The translations under genes were made by a program, and so were the position numbers. Source: Negadavirga shengliensis (GTDB taxonomy: Bacteria; Bacteroidota; Bacteroidia; Cytophagales; Cyclobacteriaceae). From it: a stretch of DNA of 64,000 nucleotides. The stretch lies in the NCBI RefSeq assembly GCF_042652345.1, contig NZ_JBHSJJ010000004.1:62001-126000 (forward strand). Direction: 5' to 3'. Of this stretch, positions 55,901 through 63,370 are shown one piece after another; position 1 is the first letter of the stretch, and every line of letters starts with the position of its first letter. The notes below the pieces were generated by a model. That model did not search any database, had not been told where the DNA came from, and was given only the letters and a program-made list of their open reading frames with translations.

Positions 55901-56233
55901 GATCATTGGACACCTACCAATCCGGACGCGAAGTATCCAAGGATAAGCAGAGGTGCCTCGGCGCGGGTGTCGGACAGGTTCATTGAAGACGGATCGTTTT
56001 TGAGGTTCAGGAATATTGAGTTAGCCTATAGAATACCTCTTGAAAAAATTGGAAATGCGCTGATCCACAATTCCCAAATATATGTCAGTGCCCAAAACCT
56101 AATCACCCTCACCAAATATTCCTGGTGGGATCCGGAGGTTAATTCCAGAGGGGCAGGAATCCAACAAGGAATTGACCATTATAGTTATCCTGTTCCTAAA
56201 TCCATCACCATGGGCTTCAGGCTTGGGTTTTAA
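52925..56233 (+). CDS. SusC/RagA TonB-dependent transporter with STN signalling domain, locus 4
   Basis: 1102 residues. Signal (about 1-38), STN domain (about 45-115, VQDAFRRIEKASDFNFVY), carboxypeptidase-regulatory-like domain (about 138-215, SGTVTDENGEPMPGVTVII), DEVVVVGYG, plug with IEVLKDASATAIYGSRGANG, and a barrel ending GFRLGF. The leader just before the ATG (ACCATGTAAAGATATGAAAA) is almost the same as that of susC2. Substrate unknown; SusD4 follows by 29 bp and the redox pair after that. Confidence 0.95.
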   Translation: MKNLILTHVIRMSKLFTYAFLIQCSTMSLLFAWNGNAQIKSIEEVMIRIPLEGVSVQDAFRRIEKASDFNFVYLTREVRDLQPIFIGDNHQSLYEVLVDIAKQTGLEFKQINQNIHVQKPKKHNPEALVSIEVLEIEVSGTVTDENGEPMPGVTVIIEGTSVGTITDIDGKYTLEAEEGTVLIFSFVGYENQRRAVSSSNIIDVKMMEDARSLDEVVVVGYGTVKKSDLTGSVAQVKAAEINAFPTSNIMQALSGRAAGVQVIQNTGAPGSPISVRIRGTNSIQGGNEPLYVIDGFPFSGNPTNLNNFDIESIEVLKDASATAIYGSRGANGVVLITTKQGKEGTTKVDFESSYSVQSLRKKLNLMNGREYAELQNIQAANDNIPLYFTEEQLAGFGEGFDWQDLVFQEAPILSTSLNVSGGNNKTQYAISGSYLGQEGIVKGSDYNRYSLRTNITHAISEKLKIDFNNTLTHLKTERRDSGGGQRGNSMIGAAISAAPISQPYNEDGSYKVLANEYPFVAPDIINPLNHINEQFNETKANVVLTNMAFVYQPTKELTLRISGGIENRDDRNDSYTTRNFFNSPGRASVSTGQFRSLLNENTLSYNNTFADKHQLNAVIGFTYQDFLRTFLAASGVGFLSDAFETYSLGAAETPGIPSSGYSKAVLLSYLGRVNYTYDNKYLFTFSFRSDGSSRYSPGNKWGYFPSGAAAWRISDEGFLSSSSFLSDLKLRASWGLTGSQAIDPYATLNQLSPGFTIFGNQLYNTFAPSTVLPGDLKWETTEQLDIGVDVGLLNDRITFNADYYVKNTRDLLNTVRLPSSLGFTTTVQNVGEVQNKGVEFSVDAKVLTRQFKWDVFGNIAFNRNKVISLHNGEDILGAFVNVLVVADNLTILRESRPIGQFWGFVEDGYNENGQIRFLDVDGDGSITNNDKTYIGDPNPKFIYGFNSNMNYRNFELSFFLQGAYGNDILNVSSIPSTLDYGQGMNMPKDVLYDHWTPTNPDAKYPRISRGASARVSDRFIEDGSFLRFRNIELAYRIPLEKIGNALIHNSQIYVSAQNLITLTKYSWWDPEVNSRGAGIQQGIDHYSYPVPKSITMGFRLGF

Positions 56234-56262
56234 TCTTTGTACCAGTTAAAGAAATTAAAGCG

Positions 56263-57717
56263 ATGAAAAAATATAACAAACCATATATTTCGCACTTGAT
56301 CCTACTCATCGTTATGATGGGTTTGAGTGCCTGCGAGGATCTGCTATTGGAACAGCCCAAGACGGTCGCTGTGGAAAATTTCTACAACACGGCCGAAGAG
56401 GTGGAAACGGCAGTAAATGCCGTTTATTCCCCTTTAAGGTCAATGAGGGCAGAACAGATAGCGGTGCTGGATGCCCACACCGATTGGGGATATGGAAGGG
56501 GAAGCCGGGCGCAATACAATGACTTTGCCGGATTGAATCCAACAAACATCAACACTGCAGGATCGAGATGGGATTCCTTTTATCAAGCCATCAGAAATGC
56601 AAACTTGGTCATAGCAAACGCCCCCAACGGCAGTAATATAAGTGAAGAACACATCCGTTTGTATGTCGCCGAAGCAAAGTTCCTCAGGGCGCTCAGCTAT
56701 TTTGACCTGGTCCGCAACTGGGGAGGCGTGCCGCTGAGGACAGAAAATACCATGCAGGAAATTGATCTGCCCAGAAGCTCCGTTCAGGACGTATATGGTT
56801 TGATTTTGGCGGATTTGGCGGAAGCAGAGACCAATCTTCCAGAAACCCCCAAGCATTTGGGAAGACCCACGGTTTATGCTGCGAAAACCCTTTTGGCAGA
56901 TGTATACCTCTTTCTGGGACAATATGAAAATGCAAAAAACAAAGCCTCGGAAGTTATCCAGTCAAACAGGTTTTCTTTGGTGCCCGTGACCAGCAAAGCC
57001 GACATTCAGTGGAATATTTTCGGTCCCGAACTGACGACAAGCCCTGAAGAGATCTTTTATTTCAAGTTTGCCAGGGAATTGGAGCAGGGCAACTGGATGC
57101 TTTGGGTATTGAATCACCCCAGTACCGGTTATTTTAATTTCGGAGGGGCCTACGCCCATTACAGTGATGCCACCAACCCGTTTTACATGGAATGGGATGA
57201 TGATGACATTAGAAAAGATCTGTGGGATCAGGTTGATTTTGGCTTGGGATCCACCACGTTGGTTAGTGGTAAATACATAGACCCCAATGCGATAAGCCAG
57301 ACGGGAGCCGGTAATGATTTGCCCATTTATCGATACGCAGAGGTTTTGCTGATTTTCGCGGAGGCCGCTGCAAGATCCGATGGCGCGGTGGGTCAGGAAG
57401 CAGTTGAAGCCCTGAATCAGGTAAAAAGGAGGGCTTACGGGAATCCACCCCAGTCACCATCACCTGTAGATTATCAGTTTGGCGCAAATGAAATTGATCC
57501 TTTTCTGGATGCGGTGTTGCAGGAAAGGGCCTATGAATTCCAGTTTGAAGGCAAAAGGTGGCTGGATTTGAAGAGGACGGGCAGGGCCCAGGAATTCGTC
57601 ATGAAAAACAAAGGCCTCACCATTGCCGAGGCACATTACCTCTGGCCCATTCCCCTGCAGGAAACCAATTTTAACGGTGCCATAGACCCTGCCACCGATC
57701 AAAATCCGGGTTATTGA
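56263..57717 (+). CDS. SusD/RagB family surface glycan-binding lipoprotein, locus 4
   Basis: 484 residues with lipobox GLSAC (Cys24), then EDLLLEQPKTVAVENFYNTA. AKFLRALSYFDLVRNWGGVP, YRYAEVLLIFAEAAARSDG and RAYEFQFEGKRWLDLKRTG are typical; the end is YLWPIPLQETNFNG to QNPGY. Standard lid for SusC4. Confidence 0.94.
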   Translation: MKKYNKPYISHLILLIVMMGLSACEDLLLEQPKTVAVENFYNTAEEVETAVNAVYSPLRSMRAEQIAVLDAHTDWGYGRGSRAQYNDFAGLNPTNINTAGSRWDSFYQAIRNANLVIANAPNGSNISEEHIRLYVAEAKFLRALSYFDLVRNWGGVPLRTENTMQEIDLPRSSVQDVYGLILADLAEAETNLPETPKHLGRPTVYAAKTLLADVYLFLGQYENAKNKASEVIQSNRFSLVPVTSKADIQWNIFGPELTTSPEEIFYFKFARELEQGNWMLWVLNHPSTGYFNFGGAYAHYSDATNPFYMEWDDDDIRKDLWDQVDFGLGSTTLVSGKYIDPNAISQTGAGNDLPIYRYAEVLLIFAEAAARSDGAVGQEAVEALNQVKRRAYGNPPQSPSPVDYQFGANEIDPFLDAVLQERAYEFQFEGKRWLDLKRTGRAQEFVMKNKGLTIAEAHYLWPIPLQETNFNGAIDPATDQNPGY

Positions 57718-57724
57718 TTTTTAA

Positions 57725-57757
57725 AGACCTGCCAGGTTTTTAAAACCTGGCAGGTCT
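57725..57757. terminator. Long palindromic hairpin after susD4 (dispersed repeat type)
   Basis: A perfect 16-bp stem (AGACCTGCCAGGTTTT, 57725-57740, against 57742-57757) round a single base. It can end transcription in either direction and is of the CCTGCCAGGTTTT..AAAACCTGGCAGG type that recurs between genes in Bacteroidota. It separates susD4 from the FAD oxidoreductase, as the terminator at 9626 does in locus 1. Confidence 0.75.
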
Positions 57758-57779
57758 AGTTACTCAAATTCAATTAAAG

Positions 57780-59144
57780 ATGAAAAGAAGAGAAATGATT
57801 GCCAGGATGGGGGCCCTATCAGTGGGACTGACTGCCCCCCATCTTTCAAAAGGAGATACATTAAAAGAACCTTATAAAATTCAAAAACGAAAAATTGAAA
57901 CAGATATATTGGTTGTCGGAGGGGGAACTGCCGGTGCGGTAGCGGCTATCCAGGCTGGAAGGGCGGGCCATAAAGTGACTTTATTGGAGTGCCAGAGCCA
58001 ACTGGGCGGAACGACGACAACTTCGGGGGTAGCCTTTCCAGGTATTTTTTTCGCCTGGGGGAAACAAATCATCAGCGGTATCGGCTGGGAAATGGTTCAG
58101 GAAGCTGTTGCTTTGAATGGGGATACCTTGCCTAACTTCTCCATTCCGCATGGCCGGCAACATTGGACGCATCAGGTGAGACTGAATGGGCCTCTGTATG
58201 CGATCATCATCGAACAAAAATGCATTGAGGCTGGGGTCGATATCCGTTTTTATGAGTCTCCCACGAAAATTACCTCTAAAAATGGTTACTGGTATGTGGA
58301 AACCATGGGGAAAGGGGTCCACGCAGAAATAAAGTGCAAACAAATTATCGACTGCTCCGGAAACGCCTATGCTGCCTCGATAGCAGGTTTTGATCTGCTA
58401 AGGGAGGCGGAGACCCAGCCGGGAACATTGATGTTTACGATAGGTGGCTACGATTTGGAGCAACTTGATCTGGAATTGATCAAGGAAGCCTATGAAAAGG
58501 CCGTTCAAAGCGGAGAACTGGTACGGTCTGAGTTCAGGGGAAACATCATTGGCCTTTTGAGGACCAAGGGCGATAATATCCAGCATATCGCGGAGGCTGA
58601 CTCTACCACCTCTGAGTTGCACACCATCGCCAATATCAGGGGAAGGGCTTCCTTGTTAAAACACCTGAAATTTCTAAAGCGCCTACCTGGGTGCGAAAAT
58701 ATCCGGATCATCGACATGAGGACGGAAACAGGAGTAAGGGAAACCTATCGTATAGATGGGCTGTATCAAGTCACGCATGAAGATTATGTCACTGGAAAGG
58801 TTTTTCATGATGCTTTATCTTATTCCTATTATCCCATTGATTTGCACATCATTGAGCATGGCGTCACCCCGAAACACCTGTCTGAAGGAGTTGTCGCCAC
58901 GGTTCCTCTCAGGGCGCTGATCCCCAAAAACAGCAGGAATTTCATAGTAGCGGGAAGATGTTTGAGCAGTGACCGTTTGGCCAATTCCGCTTTGCGGGTA
59001 CAGGCCTCCTGTATGGGCATGGGGCAAGCAGCAGGCGCGGCCGCCGCCTTGGCCATCCAACAGGGCAAAACCCCTGCCGAGGTGCCTGTAGAAGATATCA
59101 GAAAACTATTGGAACAACATGGGGGTCTTGTGCCCAGGGCTTAA
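57780..59144 (+). CDS. FAD-dependent oxidoreductase (FAD_oxidored family), exported
   Basis: 454 residues, single-domain version of the second half of the protein at 9705. KRREMIARMGALSVGLTAP is a Tat-like signal. The FAD motif is GGGTAG (about 45-52) with ECQSQLGGTTTT after it, CSGNAYAASIAG, and a C-terminal FIVAGRCLSSDRLANSALRV. Substrate unknown. It is followed 36 bp later by the DGISGAT protein, repeating the order of locus 1, so a shared function is likely. Confidence 0.85.
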   Translation: MKRREMIARMGALSVGLTAPHLSKGDTLKEPYKIQKRKIETDILVVGGGTAGAVAAIQAGRAGHKVTLLECQSQLGGTTTTSGVAFPGIFFAWGKQIISGIGWEMVQEAVALNGDTLPNFSIPHGRQHWTHQVRLNGPLYAIIIEQKCIEAGVDIRFYESPTKITSKNGYWYVETMGKGVHAEIKCKQIIDCSGNAYAASIAGFDLLREAETQPGTLMFTIGGYDLEQLDLELIKEAYEKAVQSGELVRSEFRGNIIGLLRTKGDNIQHIAEADSTTSELHTIANIRGRASLLKHLKFLKRLPGCENIRIIDMRTETGVRETYRIDGLYQVTHEDYVTGKVFHDALSYSYYPIDLHIIEHGVTPKHLSEGVVATVPLRALIPKNSRNFIVAGRCLSSDRLANSALRVQASCMGMGQAAGAAAALAIQQGKTPAEVPVEDIRKLLEQHGGLVPRA

Positions 59145-59180
59145 AGGCTCTGGTTTCCAAATAAAAACAGATCGTGTGGA

Positions 59181-60305
59181 ATGAGTTTTACATGTTTTTA
59201 TCCTATCGCCGTTTTTTGCAGTGTGGTTTTATTTCATCTGAAGGCATTTCATGCCGGCAACGAAGAAATAAAATACATGAATGAAAAAACGATCAACCTG
59301 GCGGTTACCGGCCTTAGCAAAAAGGTGATCAATCTTGAGGAAGATGCCTCGGTGGATACTTTGTACCAGTACCTGTCGGAATCGGGGTTCCCGGTACATT
59401 ACGCCAGAAACATCCGGACCAGCGTCTGCTTTGATAACCAGTGCCGCCTTTTGGATATCAAACTCTTTTGGAACCCTACCGGCCGGTATTTGGGATTTGA
59501 GTTGCCCGAAGGAGAATATTTGAGCAAGCACGATCATGATCCCTTTACAGAAGAGGAATATATAAGGCTAAATGAATTGCTATCCGATCCCGATCTGCCG
59601 TTGGGAAATTTCGGATACAATGAAATCATGATGGCGTCAGAAGTTCCAAAAGAAGAAATTGACGGGATATCCGGAGCAACTTCAAAGGATCTTCTGGAAT
59701 ACGTGGTTGAAGGGGCGGCTTATACCACCCATAAGCTTTATAAAATCATCTATGGTGAAACCCGTGAACTCATAGCGGATTGGACAAAATCGTCCAGTAA
59801 TGAAGAGTTCATCGGTCTCATTATCAACAGCGGAAACTATCGGGACAAAATATGGGGCTTGGAACTTGTTAAGGGCCGGTTATGGATGTATCCGGAGATT
59901 AAAAGATTGATATGGGAACTGGCCGGGTCCGATGATTACAGTTTGTCCGAAAAAGCCATCAATACCCTGATCCCAAGAGATCTTGAAGATGAAATGTTCC
60001 AACGGGAACTGATGGCCCATTTTAGTAAGTTCGACTATGGAAGAAGGAACTGGCTCATCCAGTTGCTTAAAAACACACGGACCGTTTTCGCTTCTACCGT
60101 GCGCCTCCTCAATGGCCAGCTTTTGGATATGGAAGTTCCCCTGGTGGTGGAAATACTGGAAATTTATAAAAAGAATGGCATCAGGGATGAGGAAACGTTG
60201 AAAGCTGTGACGGAATTGAGCGCTTCGGAAAACAAATATCTGGCCGCCAAAGCCATGGAATATTTGAATACATATGATGGAAATCCTGATTTGTACATTT
60301 TCTAA
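59181..60305 (+). CDS. FMN_bind-like protein with DGISGAT motif, second copy
   Basis: 374 residues with an N-terminal signal (FYPIAVFCSVVLFHLKAFHA). It aligns with the protein at 12881: Cys83 and Cys88 (VCFDNQC) followed by the LLDIKLFWNPTGRYLGFELP strand pair, LSKHDHDPFTEEEY, and DGISGAT at 161-167 with Thr167 as the possible FMN-linked residue. From about 200 onward it is helical, HEAT-like. No ApbE flavin transferase gene is in the window. A role as electron carrier for the oxidoreductase upstream is inferred from the repeated gene order and the motif. Confidence 0.65.
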   Translation: MSFTCFYPIAVFCSVVLFHLKAFHAGNEEIKYMNEKTINLAVTGLSKKVINLEEDASVDTLYQYLSESGFPVHYARNIRTSVCFDNQCRLLDIKLFWNPTGRYLGFELPEGEYLSKHDHDPFTEEEYIRLNELLSDPDLPLGNFGYNEIMMASEVPKEEIDGISGATSKDLLEYVVEGAAYTTHKLYKIIYGETRELIADWTKSSSNEEFIGLIINSGNYRDKIWGLELVKGRLWMYPEIKRLIWELAGSDDYSLSEKAINTLIPRDLEDEMFQRELMAHFSKFDYGRRNWLIQLLKNTRTVFASTVRLLNGQLLDMEVPLVVEILEIYKKNGIRDEETLKAVTELSASENKYLAAKAMEYLNTYDGNPDLYIF

Positions 60306-60845
60306 ATGTTGAGCCCCGCGGTGACGCAACTATCATAGCGAGAAGCGGAAACCATTCGGTTTAATTGACGGAGACATTGCCCGCACCGATGCGATCCCTT
60401 GACGTGAGCGTAAGCTAAGAGACTGCTTCGTTCCCGGTTGGCCGGAACAAACTGTACCTCCCCGAAGTGACGAATGTGTTCGTTATAGCAGGAAGCGACA
60501 AACTGTCCCCGACACCTCGGTGTCCCGTAGATGTTCCCATGACGTCCCGTACATTTGTTAGTATTGTTAAATTACAATAAATATTTGTACTTTTACAAGT
60601 GAGATGATCATGGCCGATGGTGACCGCTGTCCGCTCCAGTTCCAGGGTCTTGCCCCAGAGTCGTATTGTCCTACAAATGTCTGATCCGTGGCAGGTAGAA
60701 CCGGACACGAATTCTCCCTTATGCTTTCATTTGATTTCAGAACTTGAAAAAAACAGGATGATATTTTTAATGCAATAGCATAATTATATGCGAAAAAGAT
60801 TATTTTTCAATCTGCTTCTTAAAAACCTTTAAAAAAACCAATCGT
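60306..60845. other. 540-bp gap with degenerate intergenic repeats
   Basis: No gene. CTTCGTTCC, ACAAACTGTCCC- and GACGTCCCGTA-like words recur in altered form between 60380 and 60560, as in decayed repeat elements. The right end is the leader of a lost L-fuconate dehydratase gene now joined to the SGNH hydrolase. Confidence 0.5.
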
Positions 60846-60923
60846 ATGCCAATCAAAATTACCAAAACCATCATTAAGGACATTCGCTTCCCTACCGGTA
60901 AAAACAAAAATGGATCGGATGCG
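60846..60923 (+). pseudogene. N-terminal scar of an L-fuconate dehydratase gene
   Basis: The first 26 codons of the SGNH hydrolase frame read ITKTIIKDIRFPTGKNKNG then SDA and run straight into Met. DIRFPT..K..GSDAM is the N-terminus of L-fuconate dehydratase (enolase superfamily), which intact continues NPDPDYSAAYV. Here the match breaks exactly at GSDAM. Apparently a deletion fused the dehydratase start to the next gene. Confidence 0.6.
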
Positions 60924-62027
60924 ATGATGATGGGAACGGCACAAGGCTATAAAATCGCTTTGATCATGCTGCTGGGTTTATGGAGCATGAACCTGGATGC
61001 GCAAAGTATAACATGGTATGATCCTTTGAAGGAAAATAACCAGGTCATCCATGGACAGGGCTGGCAAGATCTGGGTTATGCAAGGCTGCCCGATGAAGCC
61101 CAGCCTTTGGTAAGGGAACCCGTATGGAACCTGTCCAGAAATGCCACCGGCCTGTTGGTCCGTTTTACCACCAATGCCAAAAAAATCGATGCCAGCTATA
61201 TACCCCTGGGGAGGTTGCAGATGCCCCATATGCCTGCTACCGGAGTCAGCGGCTTGGACCTTTACACTAAGGATGGAAAAGGGAGTTGGATCTGGGTAAG
61301 GGGGAACTATGCTTTCGGGGACACGGTGAGCTACAGTTTCGTGCTCAATGACAACGTTCAGACTTCCAGGGAATTCTACCTGTACCTGCCCTTGTACAAT
61401 TCCGTTAAGGACCTCCGGATAGCGGTAGAAGAGGGCAGGGATTTTCAATTTATCCCTGTCAGCCCAAAGGAAAAACCGATTACCGTATACGGTACTTCCA
61501 TCGCACAGGGAGCCTGCGCGTCCAGGCCGGGGATGGCCTGGACTTCGATCCTTTCAAGAAAGCTGGACAAGCCGGTCGTCAACCTGGGATTTTCAGGCAA
61601 TGGCCAGTTGGAAGAATCTCTAATCCAATACCTCTCTGAGATCGACAGCGAGGTGTATATATTGGATTGCCTGCCTAATTTGGTCCGGGAGGAGTTTACA
61701 GAGGAGGAAGTAAAGAAGCGACTTATTCGGTCTGTAAAATATTTGAAGGAAAAGCGGCCATCTACCCCCATATTGCTGGTGGAACATGCGGGATACACGG
61801 ACGGTAAGTCAAATCAAGAGCGGGCCCAGGCTTATATGAGACTGAACGAATGGTGCAAGGAAGCTTACAGGGAATTGCTGGTGGAAGGTTTGGAGGAAGT
61901 TTATTTATTGGAAAACGAGGACATAGCCCTGACGATGGACGCCACCGTGGATGGCACCCATCCGTCCGACCTCGGCATGCAGCAGCAGGCCGATGCAGTG
62001 GCAGACCTACTGAGGGAGATTTTATAG
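60846..62027 (+). CDS. SGNH/GDSL-family hydrolase, exported; ORF start fused to a dehydratase remnant
   Basis: The open frame has 393 residues; the functional protein most likely starts at Met27-29 (60924-60930), where a signal peptide begins (IALIMLLGLWSMNLDAQS). The N-terminal beta-sandwich domain (about 55-205) is followed by an SGNH domain: GTSIAQG (catalytic Ser), NLGFSGNG (Gly and Asn), and DGTHPSDLG (Asp and His). Likely a carbohydrate esterase or lipase-like enzyme of the envelope. If translation began at 60846, 26-28 extra residues would precede the signal peptide and could block export. Confidence 0.82.
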   Translation: MPIKITKTIIKDIRFPTGKNKNGSDAMMMGTAQGYKIALIMLLGLWSMNLDAQSITWYDPLKENNQVIHGQGWQDLGYARLPDEAQPLVREPVWNLSRNATGLLVRFTTNAKKIDASYIPLGRLQMPHMPATGVSGLDLYTKDGKGSWIWVRGNYAFGDTVSYSFVLNDNVQTSREFYLYLPLYNSVKDLRIAVEEGRDFQFIPVSPKEKPITVYGTSIAQGACASRPGMAWTSILSRKLDKPVVNLGFSGNGQLEESLIQYLSEIDSEVYILDCLPNLVREEFTEEEVKKRLIRSVKYLKEKRPSTPILLVEHAGYTDGKSNQERAQAYMRLNEWCKEAYRELLVEGLEEVYLLENEDIALTMDATVDGTHPSDLGMQQQADAVADLLREIL

Positions 62028-62063
62028 GATCTTCATTAAAAATTTCCATAAAGGCTGACGGGG

Positions 62064-63185
62064 TCAGTCTGGCAGCTTTAATAGTTTCATCGCATTGGTA
62101 CGATAGACTTTTTCGAGTACCTCATCAGGCAATCCATAGCCATGCATGGCCCAATGATAGCTGGAAATGTTCCTGTCATAAAAATGCTCATCTTCGGTTT
62201 CGAGGATTCTGAAGGTGGTTTTGTACATTTCCTCATTCCTGCCCATATCGGTCCCGTATACCAACCGGTCAGCGTATTTTTGATAGAACCGGTTTACCGT
62301 TCTGGGAATAGTAGCGGTTTCGGCATACCTTGCGCTGTTGTCGGCATAAAGATTGGGATACTTGTCAAATAAATCGCCGAGAATTCGCAGGTCATAAGAT
62401 GAGTTGGCATAATGACAGGCTATAAAGACAGTCCCGGGGTTTAGTGAAACCGCTTCTTCCAGTATCCGGATCATTCCATTGTGGTCCACAATCCCTTCCT
62501 GGTTGTCCAATCGCCATTTAAAAGCATTCATTAAGCCATCATTGGTGGCATCCATGGGATGATACATCCAGATCGGCTCCGCCACATGGATGCTGATGGG
62601 GATGTTGAGCTCACCGCATTTTTCTATCAAAGGCTTCATTCGCGGATCATTGATATGCATGCCATAAGCCTTCGTGGGCCTGGAATAAAAGAGGCCCTTG
62701 CCTTTGTCACCCAACTCGCCCACACCTTTGGCTCCCGCCGCAAAACACCTTTCCAGTTCTCTGACCGCGGCAGGGCCAAAATCAGGCTGTTCGTATCCGG
62801 TGTAGTCAAAACCGCAGAACAGGATAAACCGGTCCCCGTATTTTGAATAGGCTTGTACGAGCGAATCGAATTTCGCTCCCGTTTCGTATGTCATCACTAC
62901 GGTTTTGTCAATGCCAACCTTGTCCATTGTATTCACCCATTCGTCCAACTGCTCCGGTGTTTGGGCATAGGCATGGGAGTGAAGGTCTATCACCGGGTAT
63001 TTGGCTTTCTTTATTTCTGTATGGTTATTCGCATACAGTGACGTGGGTTTAAAATCTCTCAGCAACAATGCATTGACATCATCTTCCACTGCTTCTTGCT
63101 CAATTTCATGGTTTGACTCTTTTGACTGGGCGCAGGAAAGGACTAAAAATAAGAACAGGACATAAATCGGTATCACATGTTTCAT
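62064..63185 (-). CDS. Amidohydrolase-2 family metal-dependent hydrolase, lipoprotein
   Basis: 373 residues from ATG 63185 (the ATG at 63206 adds seven residues before the signal). Lipobox FLVLSC (Cys18). The TIM-barrel ligands are DLHSH, SIHVAEP, IACHYANS and YGTDMGR (final Asp). Lactonase, decarboxylase and hydrolase activities occur in the family, so the reaction is open. The end lies 36 bp from the end of the convergent SGNH gene. Confidence 0.82.
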   Translation of the reverse strand: MKHVIPIYVLFLFLVLSCAQSKESNHEIEQEAVEDDVNALLLRDFKPTSLYANNHTEIKKAKYPVIDLHSHAYAQTPEQLDEWVNTMDKVGIDKTVVMTYETGAKFDSLVQAYSKYGDRFILFCGFDYTGYEQPDFGPAAVRELERCFAAGAKGVGELGDKGKGLFYSRPTKAYGMHINDPRMKPLIEKCGELNIPISIHVAEPIWMYHPMDATNDGLMNAFKWRLDNQEGIVDHNGMIRILEEAVSLNPGTVFIACHYANSSYDLRILGDLFDKYPNLYADNSARYAETATIPRTVNRFYQKYADRLVYGTDMGRNEEMYKTTFRILETEDEHFYDRNISSYHWAMHGYGLPDEVLEKVYRTNAMKLLKLPD

Positions 63186-63271
63186 GATGAAGGCTTTTTT
63201 GAACAATCAAATTAATTAAAATATTTTATTAAAACCACTCATGGATTTTCAATATTTTTAGGAAGTATTTA

Positions 63272-63302
63272 TTTGTCAGAGCCATACTAAAGCCTATATT
63301 TG
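63272..63302 (+). promoter_or_regulatory. Full-consensus Bacteroidota promoter for the DUF5009 gene
   Basis: TTTG (63272-63275), exactly 19 nt, then TATATTTG (63295-63302). Both boxes and the spacing match the sigma-ABfr consensus. The ATG is at 63371, giving a leader of about 60 nt. Confidence 0.7.
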
Positions 63303-63370
63303 GTTGTTCAGATGATTAGATACGCCTGTAGGCTGTTTTTTCGTCATCCAAAATAACCTGATCAACATAT

